Assembly (NCBI GenBank): GCA_035457725.1
Contig: DATIBC010000023.1
Coordinates: forward strand, 1-64,000
Length of the DNA: 64,000 nt
Source: DATFES01 sp035457725
GTDB lineage: Bacteria; Pseudomonadota; Alphaproteobacteria; CACIAM-22H2
Direction of reading: 5' to 3'
The notes under the pieces are model-generated. The model searched no databases. It saw nothing but the letters and a program-made list of their open reading frames with translations, and had not been told where the DNA came from. A program made the translations under genes and the position numbers. Positions 52,028-60,726 of this stretch are shown one piece after another; positions within the stretch are counted from its first letter, which is position 1, and every line of letters begins with the position of its first letter.

Positions 52028-52505
52028 GGAACCCGGCACCGCCAGGCCGTTCGCCATCGAGGCGGCGCGACAGCGCGGCCAGCATGCGGTGAAGCCTACG
52101 GCGCTCGGACGGCGTGATTGCGCCGACGAACCATGCCTCCCAGGCGCGCGCCACCTCGGTGACTTCGGCGTAAAGGCGGCGGCCACGCGGCGAAAACTCG
52201 AGCACGAGTAGGCGGCGGTCGCTCGGGTGCGAACGCCGGGTGAGTAATCCGCGCCGAATGAGCCGGCCGACGGCGCGGCTGACCTTGGCTTTGTCCATGC
52301 TCGTGTGCACGACGATGCCGTTGGACGACATCGGATGGAAGTATCCGAGCACCGCCATGACCCGCCACTCCGCCATCTGCAAACCGAAGCGTGCCTCGTA
52401 TTCGTCGGCGAGGCGGCGACTCGTCTTGGCCGCCAGCACCGAAAGCTCGTACGGCAAAAACCGGTCGAGACGAAGCGTCGAGAAGCGAGGCGAGCGGCGC
52501 GGCAT
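51993..52505 (-). CDS. MarR family transcriptional regulator
   Basis: The 170-residue protein has a winged helix-turn-helix at about residues 45-105: FGLQMAEWRVMAVLGYF, MDKAKVSRAVGRLIRRGL, and RRSHPSDRRLLVLEFSPRG for the wing. The C-terminal helices end in a basic tail. MarR proteins are dimeric and usually respond to small aromatic ligands. An 18-bp palindrome at 52537-52554 lies between it and the aldolase gene, inside that gene's promoter, so it probably represses the aldolase operon and itself. Confidence 0.88.
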   Translation of the reverse strand: MPRRSPRFSTLRLDRFLPYELSVLAAKTSRRLADEYEARFGLQMAEWRVMAVLGYFHPMSSNGIVVHTSMDKAKVSRAVGRLIRRGLLTRRSHPSDRRLLVLEFSPRGRRLYAEVTEVARAWEAWFVGAITPSERRRLHRMLAALSRRLDGERPGGAGFLTRRHRRPRRR

Positions 52506-52529
52506 GGGCGATCGATGCGGTTGGCGCGA

Positions 52530-52558
52530 TTGACAGTCGTTTCAGGTGAAACGATACT
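52530..52558 (+). promoter_or_regulatory. Sigma70 promoter of the aldolase operon with MarR operator in the spacer
   Basis: TTGACA at 52530-52535 and GATACT at 52553-52558 are separated by 17 bp. An operator-like inverted repeat, TCGTTTCA-GG-TGAAACGA (52537-52554), fills the spacer, so repressor and polymerase would exclude each other. The adjacent MarR gene is the likely source of the repressor. Confidence 0.65.
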
Positions 52559-52667
52559 GCTCGGCAATCAATACTAACTTGACCGGCGCACGCGGCGGAA
52601 GCCGCATCGCGGCGATGACGACCGCCCGAACGGCCTCGACGCCGATACGACCGCCAGGGGGACATCG

Positions 52668-53450
52668 ATGGACGCTGACACCGGGGTTGGACAACGGATC
52701 GATACGCCGCTTCGCGCGCGCGTCAGCGCCGAGGAATGGAACACGCGCGTCAACCTTGCCGCATGCTACCGGCTCGCCGGCTACTATGGCATGACCGATC
52801 AGATCTACACTCATATTTCGGCGCGGGTTCCCGGGGGAGCGGAGCACTTCCTCCTCAACCCCTACGGATTGCTGTTCGACGAAGTCACGGCGTCGACGCT
52901 GGTCAAGGTCGATCTGGATGGACGAGTCGTCGACGACACTGGACTGGGCATCAATCCGGCCGGTTTCGTCATTCACAGCGCAATTCACGCCGCGCGCCGC
53001 GATGCCGGTTGTGTCATACACACGCATACCCGCGCCGGCATGGCGGTGGCGGCGCAGAAAAACGGCCTGCTCCCGTTGACCCAGCACGCCATGCGCTTTT
53101 GGCGGCGCATCGCTTATCACGATTACGAGGGCGTGGCGCTCGATTTCGAAGAGCGCCAGCGCCTGGTGCGCGATCTAAGCGAATACAAGGCAATGATCTT
53201 GCGCAATCACGGCCTTCTTACCGTGGGCGCCACGATCCGCGAGGCGTTCGAGCTGATGTACTACCTCGAACGTTCGTGCCAGGCGCAGATCGACGCCATG
53301 GCCGGCGGCGCCGAGCTGAATGTTCCGCCGCCCGATGTATGCGAGCGCACGGCGCGCCAATTCGAACGCCCGGGACGCGCGGCGGTCGAGCGCGATTGGC
53401 CTGCCCTGCTGCGCTTGCTCGACCGGATCGATTCATCGTTTCGCAATTGA
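52668..53450 (+). CDS. Class II aldolase/adducin family protein
   Basis: The 260-residue protein has the class II aldolase fold: LAACYRLAGYYGMTDQIYTH, then HFLLNPYGLLFDEV, the metal ligands in VIHTHTRAGMAVA, and a third histidine in LRNHGLLTVG. It likely catalyses a metal-dependent aldol cleavage or decarboxylation. An AGGGG ribosome site precedes the ATG. The amidohydrolase gene follows after 40 bp in the MarR-controlled group. Confidence 0.87.
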   Translation: MDADTGVGQRIDTPLRARVSAEEWNTRVNLAACYRLAGYYGMTDQIYTHISARVPGGAEHFLLNPYGLLFDEVTASTLVKVDLDGRVVDDTGLGINPAGFVIHSAIHAARRDAGCVIHTHTRAGMAVAAQKNGLLPLTQHAMRFWRRIAYHDYEGVALDFEERQRLVRDLSEYKAMILRNHGLLTVGATIREAFELMYYLERSCQAQIDAMAGGAELNVPPPDVCERTARQFERPGRAAVERDWPALLRLLDRIDSSFRN

Positions 53451-53490
53451 GCGTGGCCGAGCGCCCGACCAACCGACGGGATCGTTACTC

Positions 53491-54477
53491 ATGACGCCTG
53501 CTATCGACGTCCATACCCACATGCTCAACAAGCCATGGCTCGAACTGCTGCGCGAGCATGGCAAGCCGCGCTACGAGGTGCGCAAGAGCATGGACGCGCC
53601 CGAGGGGATATTCCTCGATGGCGCGCCGTTCATGACCCCGCAGCCGGGGCATTTTGATTACGCCTATCGCATCGAGCGGATGAACGAGGCGAAGGTGGAC
53701 ATGGCGATCATCTCGCTCACCTGCCCCAACGTCTATTGGGGTGGGTCCGAGGTCAGCTTGAAGGCGGCGCAGATCGTCAATGACGACATGGCGGCGGCGC
53801 AGAACGCGTATTCGTCGCGGCTGCGCTTCTTGTGCTCGCTGCCGTGGGAATACCCCGACCTCGCCATCGCCGAGCTCGCTCGCGCCTGCGACAAGGGCGC
53901 GGTCGGCGTCATGGTGCTGGCGAATATCGCCGGCAAGACGCTCACCGATCCACTTTTCGCACCCATCTGGCAGGACATCGATCGGCGAGCGCTGCCGGTG
54001 CTGATCCATCCGACGGCGCCGCCGGGCACGCCCGCGATGGCGATGCGCGAATTCAACCTGATCGCCTCGATCGGGTTCATGTTTGACACCAGCCTTGCCG
54101 TTGCGCGGATAATTTTCGACGGCTTCCTCGACCGCTATCCGAATCTCAAGCTCATCGTCTCGCACGCCGGCGCGGCGCTGCCCTACCTGATCGGGCGGCT
54201 CGATACATGCTTCGACAACATGAACGCCTGCCGCACCAAGACACAGACGCCCCCGCATGAATACATGCGCCGGCTTTATTTCGACTCGGTGACCTATCGT
54301 CCGGAGTCGCTCGCCATGTGCATCGATGTCGGCGGCGAGGATCGCGTTCTCTACGGTTCCGACTATCCGCACAACATCGGCGACATGAAAGGCTGCCTCG
54401 CCCGCGTCGACGCCCTCGGCGGCGCCCGGCGCGACAAAGTGCGCGGCGGTAACGCCCAGGCGATCTTCAAGCTATGA
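53491..54477 (+). CDS. Amidohydrolase 2 family protein (ACMSD-like decarboxylase)
   Basis: The 328-residue protein is an amidohydrolase-2/ACMSD-like barrel. Metal ligands are in IDVHTHMLNK near the N-terminus, VLIHPTAP, LIVSHAGAALPYLIGRLD, and YGSDYPHNIGDMKG with the catalytic aspartate. Such enzymes decarboxylate or hydrolyse aromatic and semialdehyde acids. The ATG at 53491 gives the usual HTH position close to the start. The aldolase precedes it by 40 bp and an ABC importer follows, implying one catabolic unit for an unknown substrate. Confidence 0.86.
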   Translation: MTPAIDVHTHMLNKPWLELLREHGKPRYEVRKSMDAPEGIFLDGAPFMTPQPGHFDYAYRIERMNEAKVDMAIISLTCPNVYWGGSEVSLKAAQIVNDDMAAAQNAYSSRLRFLCSLPWEYPDLAIAELARACDKGAVGVMVLANIAGKTLTDPLFAPIWQDIDRRALPVLIHPTAPPGTPAMAMREFNLIASIGFMFDTSLAVARIIFDGFLDRYPNLKLIVSHAGAALPYLIGRLDTCFDNMNACRTKTQTPPHEYMRRLYFDSVTYRPESLAMCIDVGGEDRVLYGSDYPHNIGDMKGCLARVDALGGARRDKVRGGNAQAIFKL

Positions 54478-54558
54478 TCGGCGGCTAGCCGGTCCGGCCG
54501 CGCGCCGACCGGGTCCCTGCGCGCGGACGCGACGGCCAACGACCCAGGGGAGGAAACG

Positions 54559-55566
54559 ATGAAGGCGAAGCTCGTCCTTATGGCGCTCGCGCTATGGCCG
54601 TCGGCCACGGCGCTGGCGGCGACGCTCGACGACGTCAAACAGCGCGGCGTCGTGCATTGCGGCACGGCGCCCAACATTCCCGGCTACGCGTTCACCGACG
54701 ATCAAGGCAACCGCCGCGGCTTCGACATTGACCTCTGTCGCGCGTTGGCGGCGGCGATATTCGGCGACTCCAACAAGATCAAGCTGACCCCGTTGGCGCC
54801 GCGCGACGCCTTTGCGTCGTTGCAGACCGGCGTGGTCGACATTCTGACGCACCGCTTCACCTGGACCTACAATCGCGATGCCGGCTCTGGGCTCAATTTC
54901 ACGCGCGTGATGTTCTACGACGGCCAGGGCTTCATGGTGCGCAAGCGCCTCAACGTGACCAGCGTCAACCAGCTCGACGGCGCGTCGATCTGCTTGGCCC
55001 AGGGGACGACTTCCGAATTGAACATTGCCGATTATTTCCGCTCGCGAAACCTGAAGTACACGATCGTCACCTTTGCCGATCTCGACGAGGCACGCCGCGC
55101 TTACGAAGAAGGCCGTTGCGACGCGTGGTCGAACGACCTTGGATCGCTCGCCGCGCGCGGGCTGGCGCTCAAGAATCGCGACGAGCATGTCATCCTGCCC
55201 GACGCCATTTCCAAGGAGCCAATCGCGCCGATGGTCCGCCAGGGCGACGATCAATGGGCCGACATCGCCCGCTGGACGTTCGATGCGCTCATCGCCGCCG
55301 AAGAACTGGGCATCACGTCGCAGAATGTCGACCAGATGAAGGCGTCGTCGAGCCCCGAAGCGAAGCGCTTGCTGGGGGTCGATGACAATCTTGGCCAGAA
55401 GAACGGACTCTCGGCCGACTGGGCCTACAACGCCATCAAGCAGGTCGGGAACTACGCCGAGATCTTCGACCGCCATCTCGGGCCCAACACCAGGCTCGGG
55501 ATGAGCCGCGGCCGCAATGCGTTGTGGAAGGACGGCGGACTGTTGATGGCGCCGCCGTTCCGCTGA
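54559..55566 (+). CDS. Amino-acid ABC transporter substrate-binding protein (AapJ-like)
   Basis: The 335-residue protein has a signal peptide (MKAKLVLMALALWPSATALA). Its mature part contains GVVHCGTAPNIPGYAF, GFDIDLCRALAAAIFGD and DILTHRFTWTYNRDAG, typical of the family 3 amino-acid binders near AapJ. It delivers a polar amino acid to the permeases in the periplasm. The downstream permease overlaps its end by 43 bp. An ATPase gene is not found in this cluster. Confidence 0.9.
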   Translation: MKAKLVLMALALWPSATALAATLDDVKQRGVVHCGTAPNIPGYAFTDDQGNRRGFDIDLCRALAAAIFGDSNKIKLTPLAPRDAFASLQTGVVDILTHRFTWTYNRDAGSGLNFTRVMFYDGQGFMVRKRLNVTSVNQLDGASICLAQGTTSELNIADYFRSRNLKYTIVTFADLDEARRAYEEGRCDAWSNDLGSLAARGLALKNRDEHVILPDAISKEPIAPMVRQGDDQWADIARWTFDALIAAEELGITSQNVDQMKASSSPEAKRLLGVDDNLGQKNGLSADWAYNAIKQVGNYAEIFDRHLGPNTRLGMSRGRNALWKDGGLLMAPPFR

Positions 55567-56759
55567 TCGCCGGCAGGGCCAAGACGGCGCGCCCGCCGCC
55601 GCGGCGCGCGGCCGCCTGGACTCCCGCCCGCCTGCGCGGGCTCGCGCTCCAGGCGGTCGTGGCGGCGGTGATCCTCGCGTTCTTTGCGTATCTCGCGCAT
55701 AACACGGCGACCAATCTGGCGCGCCTCGGCGTCAATACCGGCTTCCAATTTCTCGACCGCCCGGCCGGCTTCGCGATCACCCAGCATCTCGTCGCCTATA
55801 ACGAGGCCTCCACGTACGGCCGCGCCTTTCTGGTGGCGCTGCTCAATACGGTACTTGTTTCGGCGCTTGGCATCGTTCTGGCGACGATCATCGGCTTCAC
55901 GGTCGGGCTGGCTCGCCTGTCCGGCAACTGGCTGGTCGCGCGGCTGGCCGCGGCCTATGTCGAGACGCTGCGCAACGTCCCGCTGCTGTTGCAGATCTTC
56001 TTCTGGTATTTCGCCGTGTTGCGCCCGCTGCCGGGGCCGCGCCAGAGCCTTGCATTGGGCGACTCGATTTTCCTCAACAATCGCGGGCTCTATCTCCCGG
56101 CGCCGGTCGCCGAACCCGACGCCGCGGTCGTCGCACTGACGCTCATCCTCGCCGTTGGCGCTATGATCGGGCTCGCCGTCTGGTCGCGGCACCTTCGCCA
56201 TCGCACAGGCCGGACGCCGCGCGCGATTGTCCTGGCGATGGCCTGCGTCGTCGGTACCGCGGCGTTTGTCATGGCGTCCGCCGGATCGCCGGTCGCTTGG
56301 GAGAGGCCGGTGCTGGTTGGCTTCAATTTTCGCGGCGGCATCGCGGTAATTCCGGAATTCGTCGCCATGCTGCTGGCGTTGTCGATCTACTCGGCGGCGT
56401 TCATCGCCGAGATCGTCCGCGCCGGCGTGCTTGCGGTGCCGAAAGGGCAACTTGACGCGGCACGCGCGCAAGGCCTGAAACAGTGGCAAATCGACCGGTT
56501 TGTCGTGGTGCCTCAGGCGCTCCGCGTGATCATCCCTCCGCTCACCAGCCAATACCTCAACCTCACCAAAAACTCGTCGCTAGCGGCGGCGATCGCCTAC
56601 CCCGACCTGATGCACGTATTCGCCGGCACGAGCCTCAATCAGACCGGCCAGGCATTCGAGGTCATGGCGATCACCATGGCCGTTTATCTTGGCTTCAGCC
56701 TCGTCATTTCGGCGCTGATGAATTGGTACAATCGCGCCACCGCCTTGGTCGAGCGCTAG
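55524..56759 (+). CDS. Amino-acid ABC transporter permease (AapQ-like)
   Basis: The 411-residue protein has about eight hydrophobic segments. The long N-terminal extension and FLNNRGLYLPAP loop are typical of AapQ-type permeases. The EAA-like loop is around AARAQGLKQWQIDRFVVVPQ, and it ends with FSLVISALMNWYNRATALVE. It starts at a GTG that overlaps the binding protein gene by 43 bp. Three bases separate it from the second permease gene. Confidence 0.9.
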   Translation: MEGRRTVDGAAVPLIAGRAKTARPPPRRAAAWTPARLRGLALQAVVAAVILAFFAYLAHNTATNLARLGVNTGFQFLDRPAGFAITQHLVAYNEASTYGRAFLVALLNTVLVSALGIVLATIIGFTVGLARLSGNWLVARLAAAYVETLRNVPLLLQIFFWYFAVLRPLPGPRQSLALGDSIFLNNRGLYLPAPVAEPDAAVVALTLILAVGAMIGLAVWSRHLRHRTGRTPRAIVLAMACVVGTAAFVMASAGSPVAWERPVLVGFNFRGGIAVIPEFVAMLLALSIYSAAFIAEIVRAGVLAVPKGQLDAARAQGLKQWQIDRFVVVPQALRVIIPPLTSQYLNLTKNSSLAAAIAYPDLMHVFAGTSLNQTGQAFEVMAITMAVYLGFSLVISALMNWYNRATALVER

Positions 56760-56762
56760 GCG

Positions 56763-57881
56763 ATGGCGAGAGGCATCGCCGTGTCACGGTTGCCTGCACG
56801 GCCGGCGTTCAGCGCCGCCGCCGCGCTCGGCTGGTCGCGCCGCAATCTTTTCGCCTCGCCGTTCCACGGCTTGCTGACTCTAGCCTCCATGTGGTTGCTG
56901 TGGCTCGTCGTCCCGCCGCTGGTCGAGTGGGCGATCGTCGATGCGGCGTGGCGCGGATCGGGTCCTGCCGCCTGCGCGAACAAGGACGCGGGGTGCTGGG
57001 TTTTCATCGGCGCGCGTTTCGAACAAATCGTCTTCGGGCCGTATCCCCAGGCCGAGCGATGGCGGATCGAGGTCGTCATCGCGCTCGCGATCGTCGGGGT
57101 AAGCGCGCTTCTTGCGCCGCGCGTACCGGCGAAAGGCTGGATCGGCCTCGCGATGATGACCGCCTATCCGCTGCTTGCCGGCGTCCTCTTGGCCGGCGGA
57201 GTCCTGGGATTGTCTCCGGTTTCGACAAGCGAGTGGGGCGGATTGACGTTGACGCTCGTCGTCGCCGCCAGCAGCATCGTGCTGTCGATGCCGCTTGGGC
57301 TGATGCTCGCCCTGGCGCGGCGATCGAGCCTGCCGGTAGTCCGTATCGCCGCGGTGGCGTTCATAGAATTCTGGCGCGGCGTGCCGTTGATCGGTGTTTT
57401 GTTCATGGCGGCGTCGATGTTCCCGTTGTTCATGCCCTCCGGCGTCGATATCGACAAGCTCGTCCGGGCGCTCATCGCGTTCGCGCTATTCAACTCGGCT
57501 TACATGGCCGAGGTGTTTCGCGGCGGCCTGCAAGCCATCCCGCGCGGACAGTACGAGGCGGCGCGCGCGTTGGGACTGGAGCATTGGCCGATCATGGCGC
57601 TGGTGGTGCTGCCGCAGGCGATCCGCATCGTCATTCCCGGACTGGTCAACACCTGTATCGGCATATTCAAGGAAACGACGCTGATCCTGGTGATCGGCCT
57701 GTTCGAGCTGCTCAGCGTCATCCAGGCGGGAATGGCCGATCCGGAATGGCTCATCGGCGATCACGTCCGCGAGACCGGATACCTCTTCGCAGCGTTCGGC
57801 TTCTGGGCGTTTTGCTTCGGCATGTCGCGTTACAGCGCGCGGCTCGAGGCGCGGCTCGCCGTCGGCCGTCCGGCGGAGTGA
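56763..57881 (+). CDS. Amino-acid ABC transporter permease (AapM-like)
   Basis: The 372-residue protein has about eight hydrophobic segments and the EAA loop AARALGLEHWPIMALVVLPQ. The long loop after the first helix (AACANKDAGCWVFIGARFEQ) fits AapM. It would pair with the preceding permease in the inner membrane. The usual aapP ATPase gene does not follow; the next gene is a hisC on the opposite strand. Confidence 0.9.
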   Translation: MARGIAVSRLPARPAFSAAAALGWSRRNLFASPFHGLLTLASMWLLWLVVPPLVEWAIVDAAWRGSGPAACANKDAGCWVFIGARFEQIVFGPYPQAERWRIEVVIALAIVGVSALLAPRVPAKGWIGLAMMTAYPLLAGVLLAGGVLGLSPVSTSEWGGLTLTLVVAASSIVLSMPLGLMLALARRSSLPVVRIAAVAFIEFWRGVPLIGVLFMAASMFPLFMPSGVDIDKLVRALIAFALFNSAYMAEVFRGGLQAIPRGQYEAARALGLEHWPIMALVVLPQAIRIVIPGLVNTCIGIFKETTLILVIGLFELLSVIQAGMADPEWLIGDHVRETGYLFAAFGFWAFCFGMSRYSARLEARLAVGRPAE

Positions 57882-57889
57882 CCCCTGGC

Positions 57890-59038
57890 TCAGCGCCGGC
57901 GCAGGTGCTTCTCGATCGCCGTCAGAACGGCGTCGGTATCCTCGGCGGTGCCGACCGTCACGCGGATGTAACATTCGAACGGCCCCGGGCCGACGGCGCC
58001 GACCATGATTCCGAGCTTTGCCAAAAGCGGCACCGCTTCACTCGCCGGCACTGGCAGCATCACGCTGACGAAGTTGGCGACGCTCGGCAGCGTTTCGCAA
58101 CCCAACCGGCGAAGTCCCATTGCGAGGCGTTCGCGCTCGCGGGCGCAGTCATCGACCAGCTTGCGGGTATGCGCCTCATCGCCAAGCGCGGCCAGCGCCG
58201 CCGCCTGCGCCACGGCGTTGACATTGAACGCGCCGCGCATCCGATTGAGCGCCTCGGCCAGGACCGCGTCGCTCGCCACGCAGTAGCCGACCCGAAGCCC
58301 GGCAATTCCGTAGGCCTTCGACAGGGTGCGCAGGAGAACCCACGGGCCGCGGCGCACTGAAGTCAGGACCGAGAGCGCATCCGGCCCGCCGGCGTGGCGT
58401 GCGAACTCAAAATACGCCTCGTCGACGGCGAGCAGGACGCGATCAGGGACTGCCGCCACGAAGCCGCGCAGCCGATCCTCATCGAGCATCGCCCCGGTTG
58501 GGTTGTTCGGCGTCGCGCAATAGACAAGCCGGGTCTCGGCGCGGATCGCAGCCAGCATAGCCGTCGTATCGTTGGCGCCGTTGGCGTCCACCGGCACTGC
58601 GATCGGCGTCGCGCCGGCCAGCTTCGCGGCGTGAAGATAACGCGGGAACGACGGCGTCGGCAGCACGGCGCTGCATGCGCGCTCGAGCGTCATCTGCCCG
58701 ATGAGCGCGATTAGCTCGTCGCTGCCATTGCCGAGCACGATGCGCTCCCCGGCGACTCCAAGTCGAGCCGCGAGCGCCGCGCGCAACGCGCGACCCTTCG
58801 GGTCTGGATAGCGATGGACTTGCGACGCCGCTTCTTGGATCGCCGCAATCGTCCGCGCCGAGGGCGGGAACGCCGACTCGTTGAGATTGAGCCGCCGCAA
58901 CATGGGCGGGCCGACATCGACGCCAGCGAGATCGGCCTCGACGGTCGGCACCCGCGATGGTCCAAGCGCGCCGACCTCGGCGCGGACGAACGCTAGACGC
59001 GTGACGGGGTCGGCAAGCTTGGATCGATCGTCAGACAT
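57890..59038 (-). CDS. hisC: Histidinol-phosphate aminotransferase family protein (second copy)
   Basis: The 382-residue class I/II PLP enzyme has LNLNESAFPPSARTIAAIQE, VLGNGSDELIALIGQM, YCATPNNPTGAMLDE, AVDEAYFEFAR and the PLP lysine in LRTLSKAYGIAGLRVGYCV. It is distinct in sequence from the operon copy at 7594-8682. It may be the true HisC, an aromatic aminotransferase, or a degradative enzyme for the neighbouring transport locus. It is convergent with the permease gene, 8 bp apart. Confidence 0.87.
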   Translation of the reverse strand: MSDDRSKLADPVTRLAFVRAEVGALGPSRVPTVEADLAGVDVGPPMLRRLNLNESAFPPSARTIAAIQEAASQVHRYPDPKGRALRAALAARLGVAGERIVLGNGSDELIALIGQMTLERACSAVLPTPSFPRYLHAAKLAGATPIAVPVDANGANDTTAMLAAIRAETRLVYCATPNNPTGAMLDEDRLRGFVAAVPDRVLLAVDEAYFEFARHAGGPDALSVLTSVRRGPWVLLRTLSKAYGIAGLRVGYCVASDAVLAEALNRMRGAFNVNAVAQAAALAALGDEAHTRKLVDDCARERERLAMGLRRLGCETLPSVANFVSVMLPVPASEAVPLLAKLGIMVGAVGPGPFECYIRVTVGTAEDTDAVLTAIEKHLRRR

Positions 59039-59148
59039 CGCGAATACCTCGGCAGCGGGGGACCGAACGGCGATCGGTTGTTGTAGCGCCTCGGCATTGC
59101 CGCCGCCATAATCGGCCGATCGCCGAGCGATTTCGGAGACGTCGAACT

Positions 59149-59586
59149 ATGTCGGACCGCGACAATCATCCCAAGCTTCTGATTCCTGCGCTCGCTCCTT
59201 TCTACGCCATCGTCGAGCACCTGAGTTATCCGATCGTCCGGGTGACCGCCGGGTTGATGCTGCTGCCGCATGGCTGGCCAAAGCTGTTCGGCGGAGTGGA
59301 GCGTTTCGCGGAAGGTCTCGAGCGGCGCGGTTTCGAGCCCGCGCTCCCGTTCGCCTATCTCGTGGCGCTCCTCGAGACCGGCGGCGGAATACTGGTGGCG
59401 ATCGGACTGTTGACGCGGCCGATCGCCGCGGCGATCGCGATCCAAATGGCGATTATAACCTTCGGCGTCCATTGGTTCGACGGTCGCCACGAATTGCCGT
59501 TGATGTGGGGCTTGATCATGTTCGCCATCGCGCTTCGCGGCGGCGGGCCTTACTCGCTCGACCGCAAGCTCGGGCGCGAAATCTAA
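59149..59586 (+). CDS. DoxX family membrane protein
   Basis: The 145-residue protein has about four hydrophobic segments and the DoxX pattern LSYPIVRVTAGLMLLPHGWP with LFGGVERFAEGLERRGFEP. It is an inner-membrane protein of unknown function; other DoxX proteins form redox or thiosulfate-quinone complexes. It precedes the aldo/keto reductase by 35 bp on the same strand and is divergent from hisC. Confidence 0.86.
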   Translation: MSDRDNHPKLLIPALAPFYAIVEHLSYPIVRVTAGLMLLPHGWPKLFGGVERFAEGLERRGFEPALPFAYLVALLETGGGILVAIGLLTRPIAAAIAIQMAIITFGVHWFDGRHELPLMWGLIMFAIALRGGGPYSLDRKLGREI

Positions 59587-59621
59587 GCGGAATAGACCGC
59601 CATCTTAAAGGAGCATCGGCG

Positions 59622-60605
59622 ATGCAACGGCGTCGACTGGGTCGGAGCGATTTGGAAGTGTCCGCGATCGGACTTGGCTGCATGGGGTTGACGCCGATTT
59701 ATGGGCCGGCCGAGCCGCGCGAGGCGGTGGCGACGATCCATCGCGCGATCGAGCTTGGCATTGATTTTCTCGACACCTCGGATGCCTACGCGAACGGCAA
59801 GAACGAGGAGCTGATCGGCCCGGCGATCCGCGATCGCCGCGATCGGGTGATCATCGCGACGAAATTCGGCAACGTGCGCCGGGCCGACGGCGGCGCCGAC
59901 GTCGACGGCCGGCCCGACTACGTGCGGGAAGCTTGCGCCAAGAGTCTCAAGCGTCTCGGCATCGAGGTGATCGACCTTTATCTCGTGCATCGCATCGACA
60001 CCAAGGTGCCGATCGAGGATACCATCGGCGCGATGGCGGGCCTGGTCCGGGAGGGAAAGGTGCGGCATATCGGGCTGTCGGAGGCCGGGCCGGAGACCAT
60101 TCGCCGCGCGCACGCCGTCCATCCGATCGCGGCCTTGCAGACCGAGTATTCGCTGTGGACGCGCGACGTCGAGCCGGAGATCCTGCCGCTCTGCCGCGAG
60201 CTTGGCATCGGCTTCGTCGCCTACAGCCCGCTCGGCCGTGGATTCTTGTCCGCCAACATTCGCGCGCTGGATGCGCTCGCCGCCGACGATCGCCGCCGCG
60301 AGCATCCGCGCTTCGCCGCCGAAAACTTGCGCAGGAACGTCGATTTGCTCGGCCCGCTGGAGGCGATCGCCAAGGCAAGGAGCCGAACGCCGGCGCAAGT
60401 CGCGCTTGCCTGGGTCCTGGCGCGCGGACAGGACATCGTGCCGATTCCCGGCACGAAGCACCCGGCCTATGTCGACGAGAACGCCAAAGCGCTCGACCTT
60501 GCGTTCACGGCAGAGGAGATCGCGGCGCTCGAACGCGCCTTCCCGCCCGGCATCGCCGCCGGGACGCGTTATCCCGAGGCGCAGTTGAGGCGGGTCGGGG
60601 TCTAG
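59622..60605 (+). CDS. Aldo/keto reductase
   Basis: The 327-residue NADPH-dependent reductase has LGRSDLEVSAIGLGCMGLTP, the catalytic aspartate and tyrosine in LDTSDAYANGKNEELIG, lysine in IIATKFGN, and histidine in LYLVHRIDTKVPIEDT. The YSPLGRGFL and IPIPGTKH (VPIPGTKHPAY) blocks bind the cofactor. It belongs to the AKR13-like branch acting on diverse carbonyls. ATG 59622 follows AAAGGAG. Confidence 0.92.
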   Translation: MQRRRLGRSDLEVSAIGLGCMGLTPIYGPAEPREAVATIHRAIELGIDFLDTSDAYANGKNEELIGPAIRDRRDRVIIATKFGNVRRADGGADVDGRPDYVREACAKSLKRLGIEVIDLYLVHRIDTKVPIEDTIGAMAGLVREGKVRHIGLSEAGPETIRRAHAVHPIAALQTEYSLWTRDVEPEILPLCRELGIGFVAYSPLGRGFLSANIRALDALAADDRRREHPRFAAENLRRNVDLLGPLEAIAKARSRTPAQVALAWVLARGQDIVPIPGTKHPAYVDENAKALDLAFTAEEIAALERAFPPGIAAGTRYPEAQLRRVGV

Positions 60606-60648
60606 GGCGGCAAGATCGTTTCCCGCGTCAGAATTGGATGGATTTGGG

Positions 60649-60684
60649 CGTCAATTTGACGGAAGTAATGGCGATAAATATTCT
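60649..60684 (+). promoter_or_regulatory. Promoter with palindromic operator before the polyamine/iron-type ABC operon
   Basis: TTGACG (60656-60661) and TATTCT (60679-60684) are 17 bp apart. The -35 box forms the right arm of CGTCAATTTGACG (60649-60661), a 6-bp-arm palindrome with one central base. A repressor bound there would block polymerase. No regulator gene is adjacent. Confidence 0.5.
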
Positions 60685-60726
60685 CGAAGCGGATCGATCA
60701 ACCGAATTCGCCGAGGACCCGACCGA

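Noticed and set aside
56483..58360. A 625-codon plus-strand frame across the permeases and hisC
   Set aside because: It is out of frame with the permeases, highly Arg-rich and lacks membrane segments.
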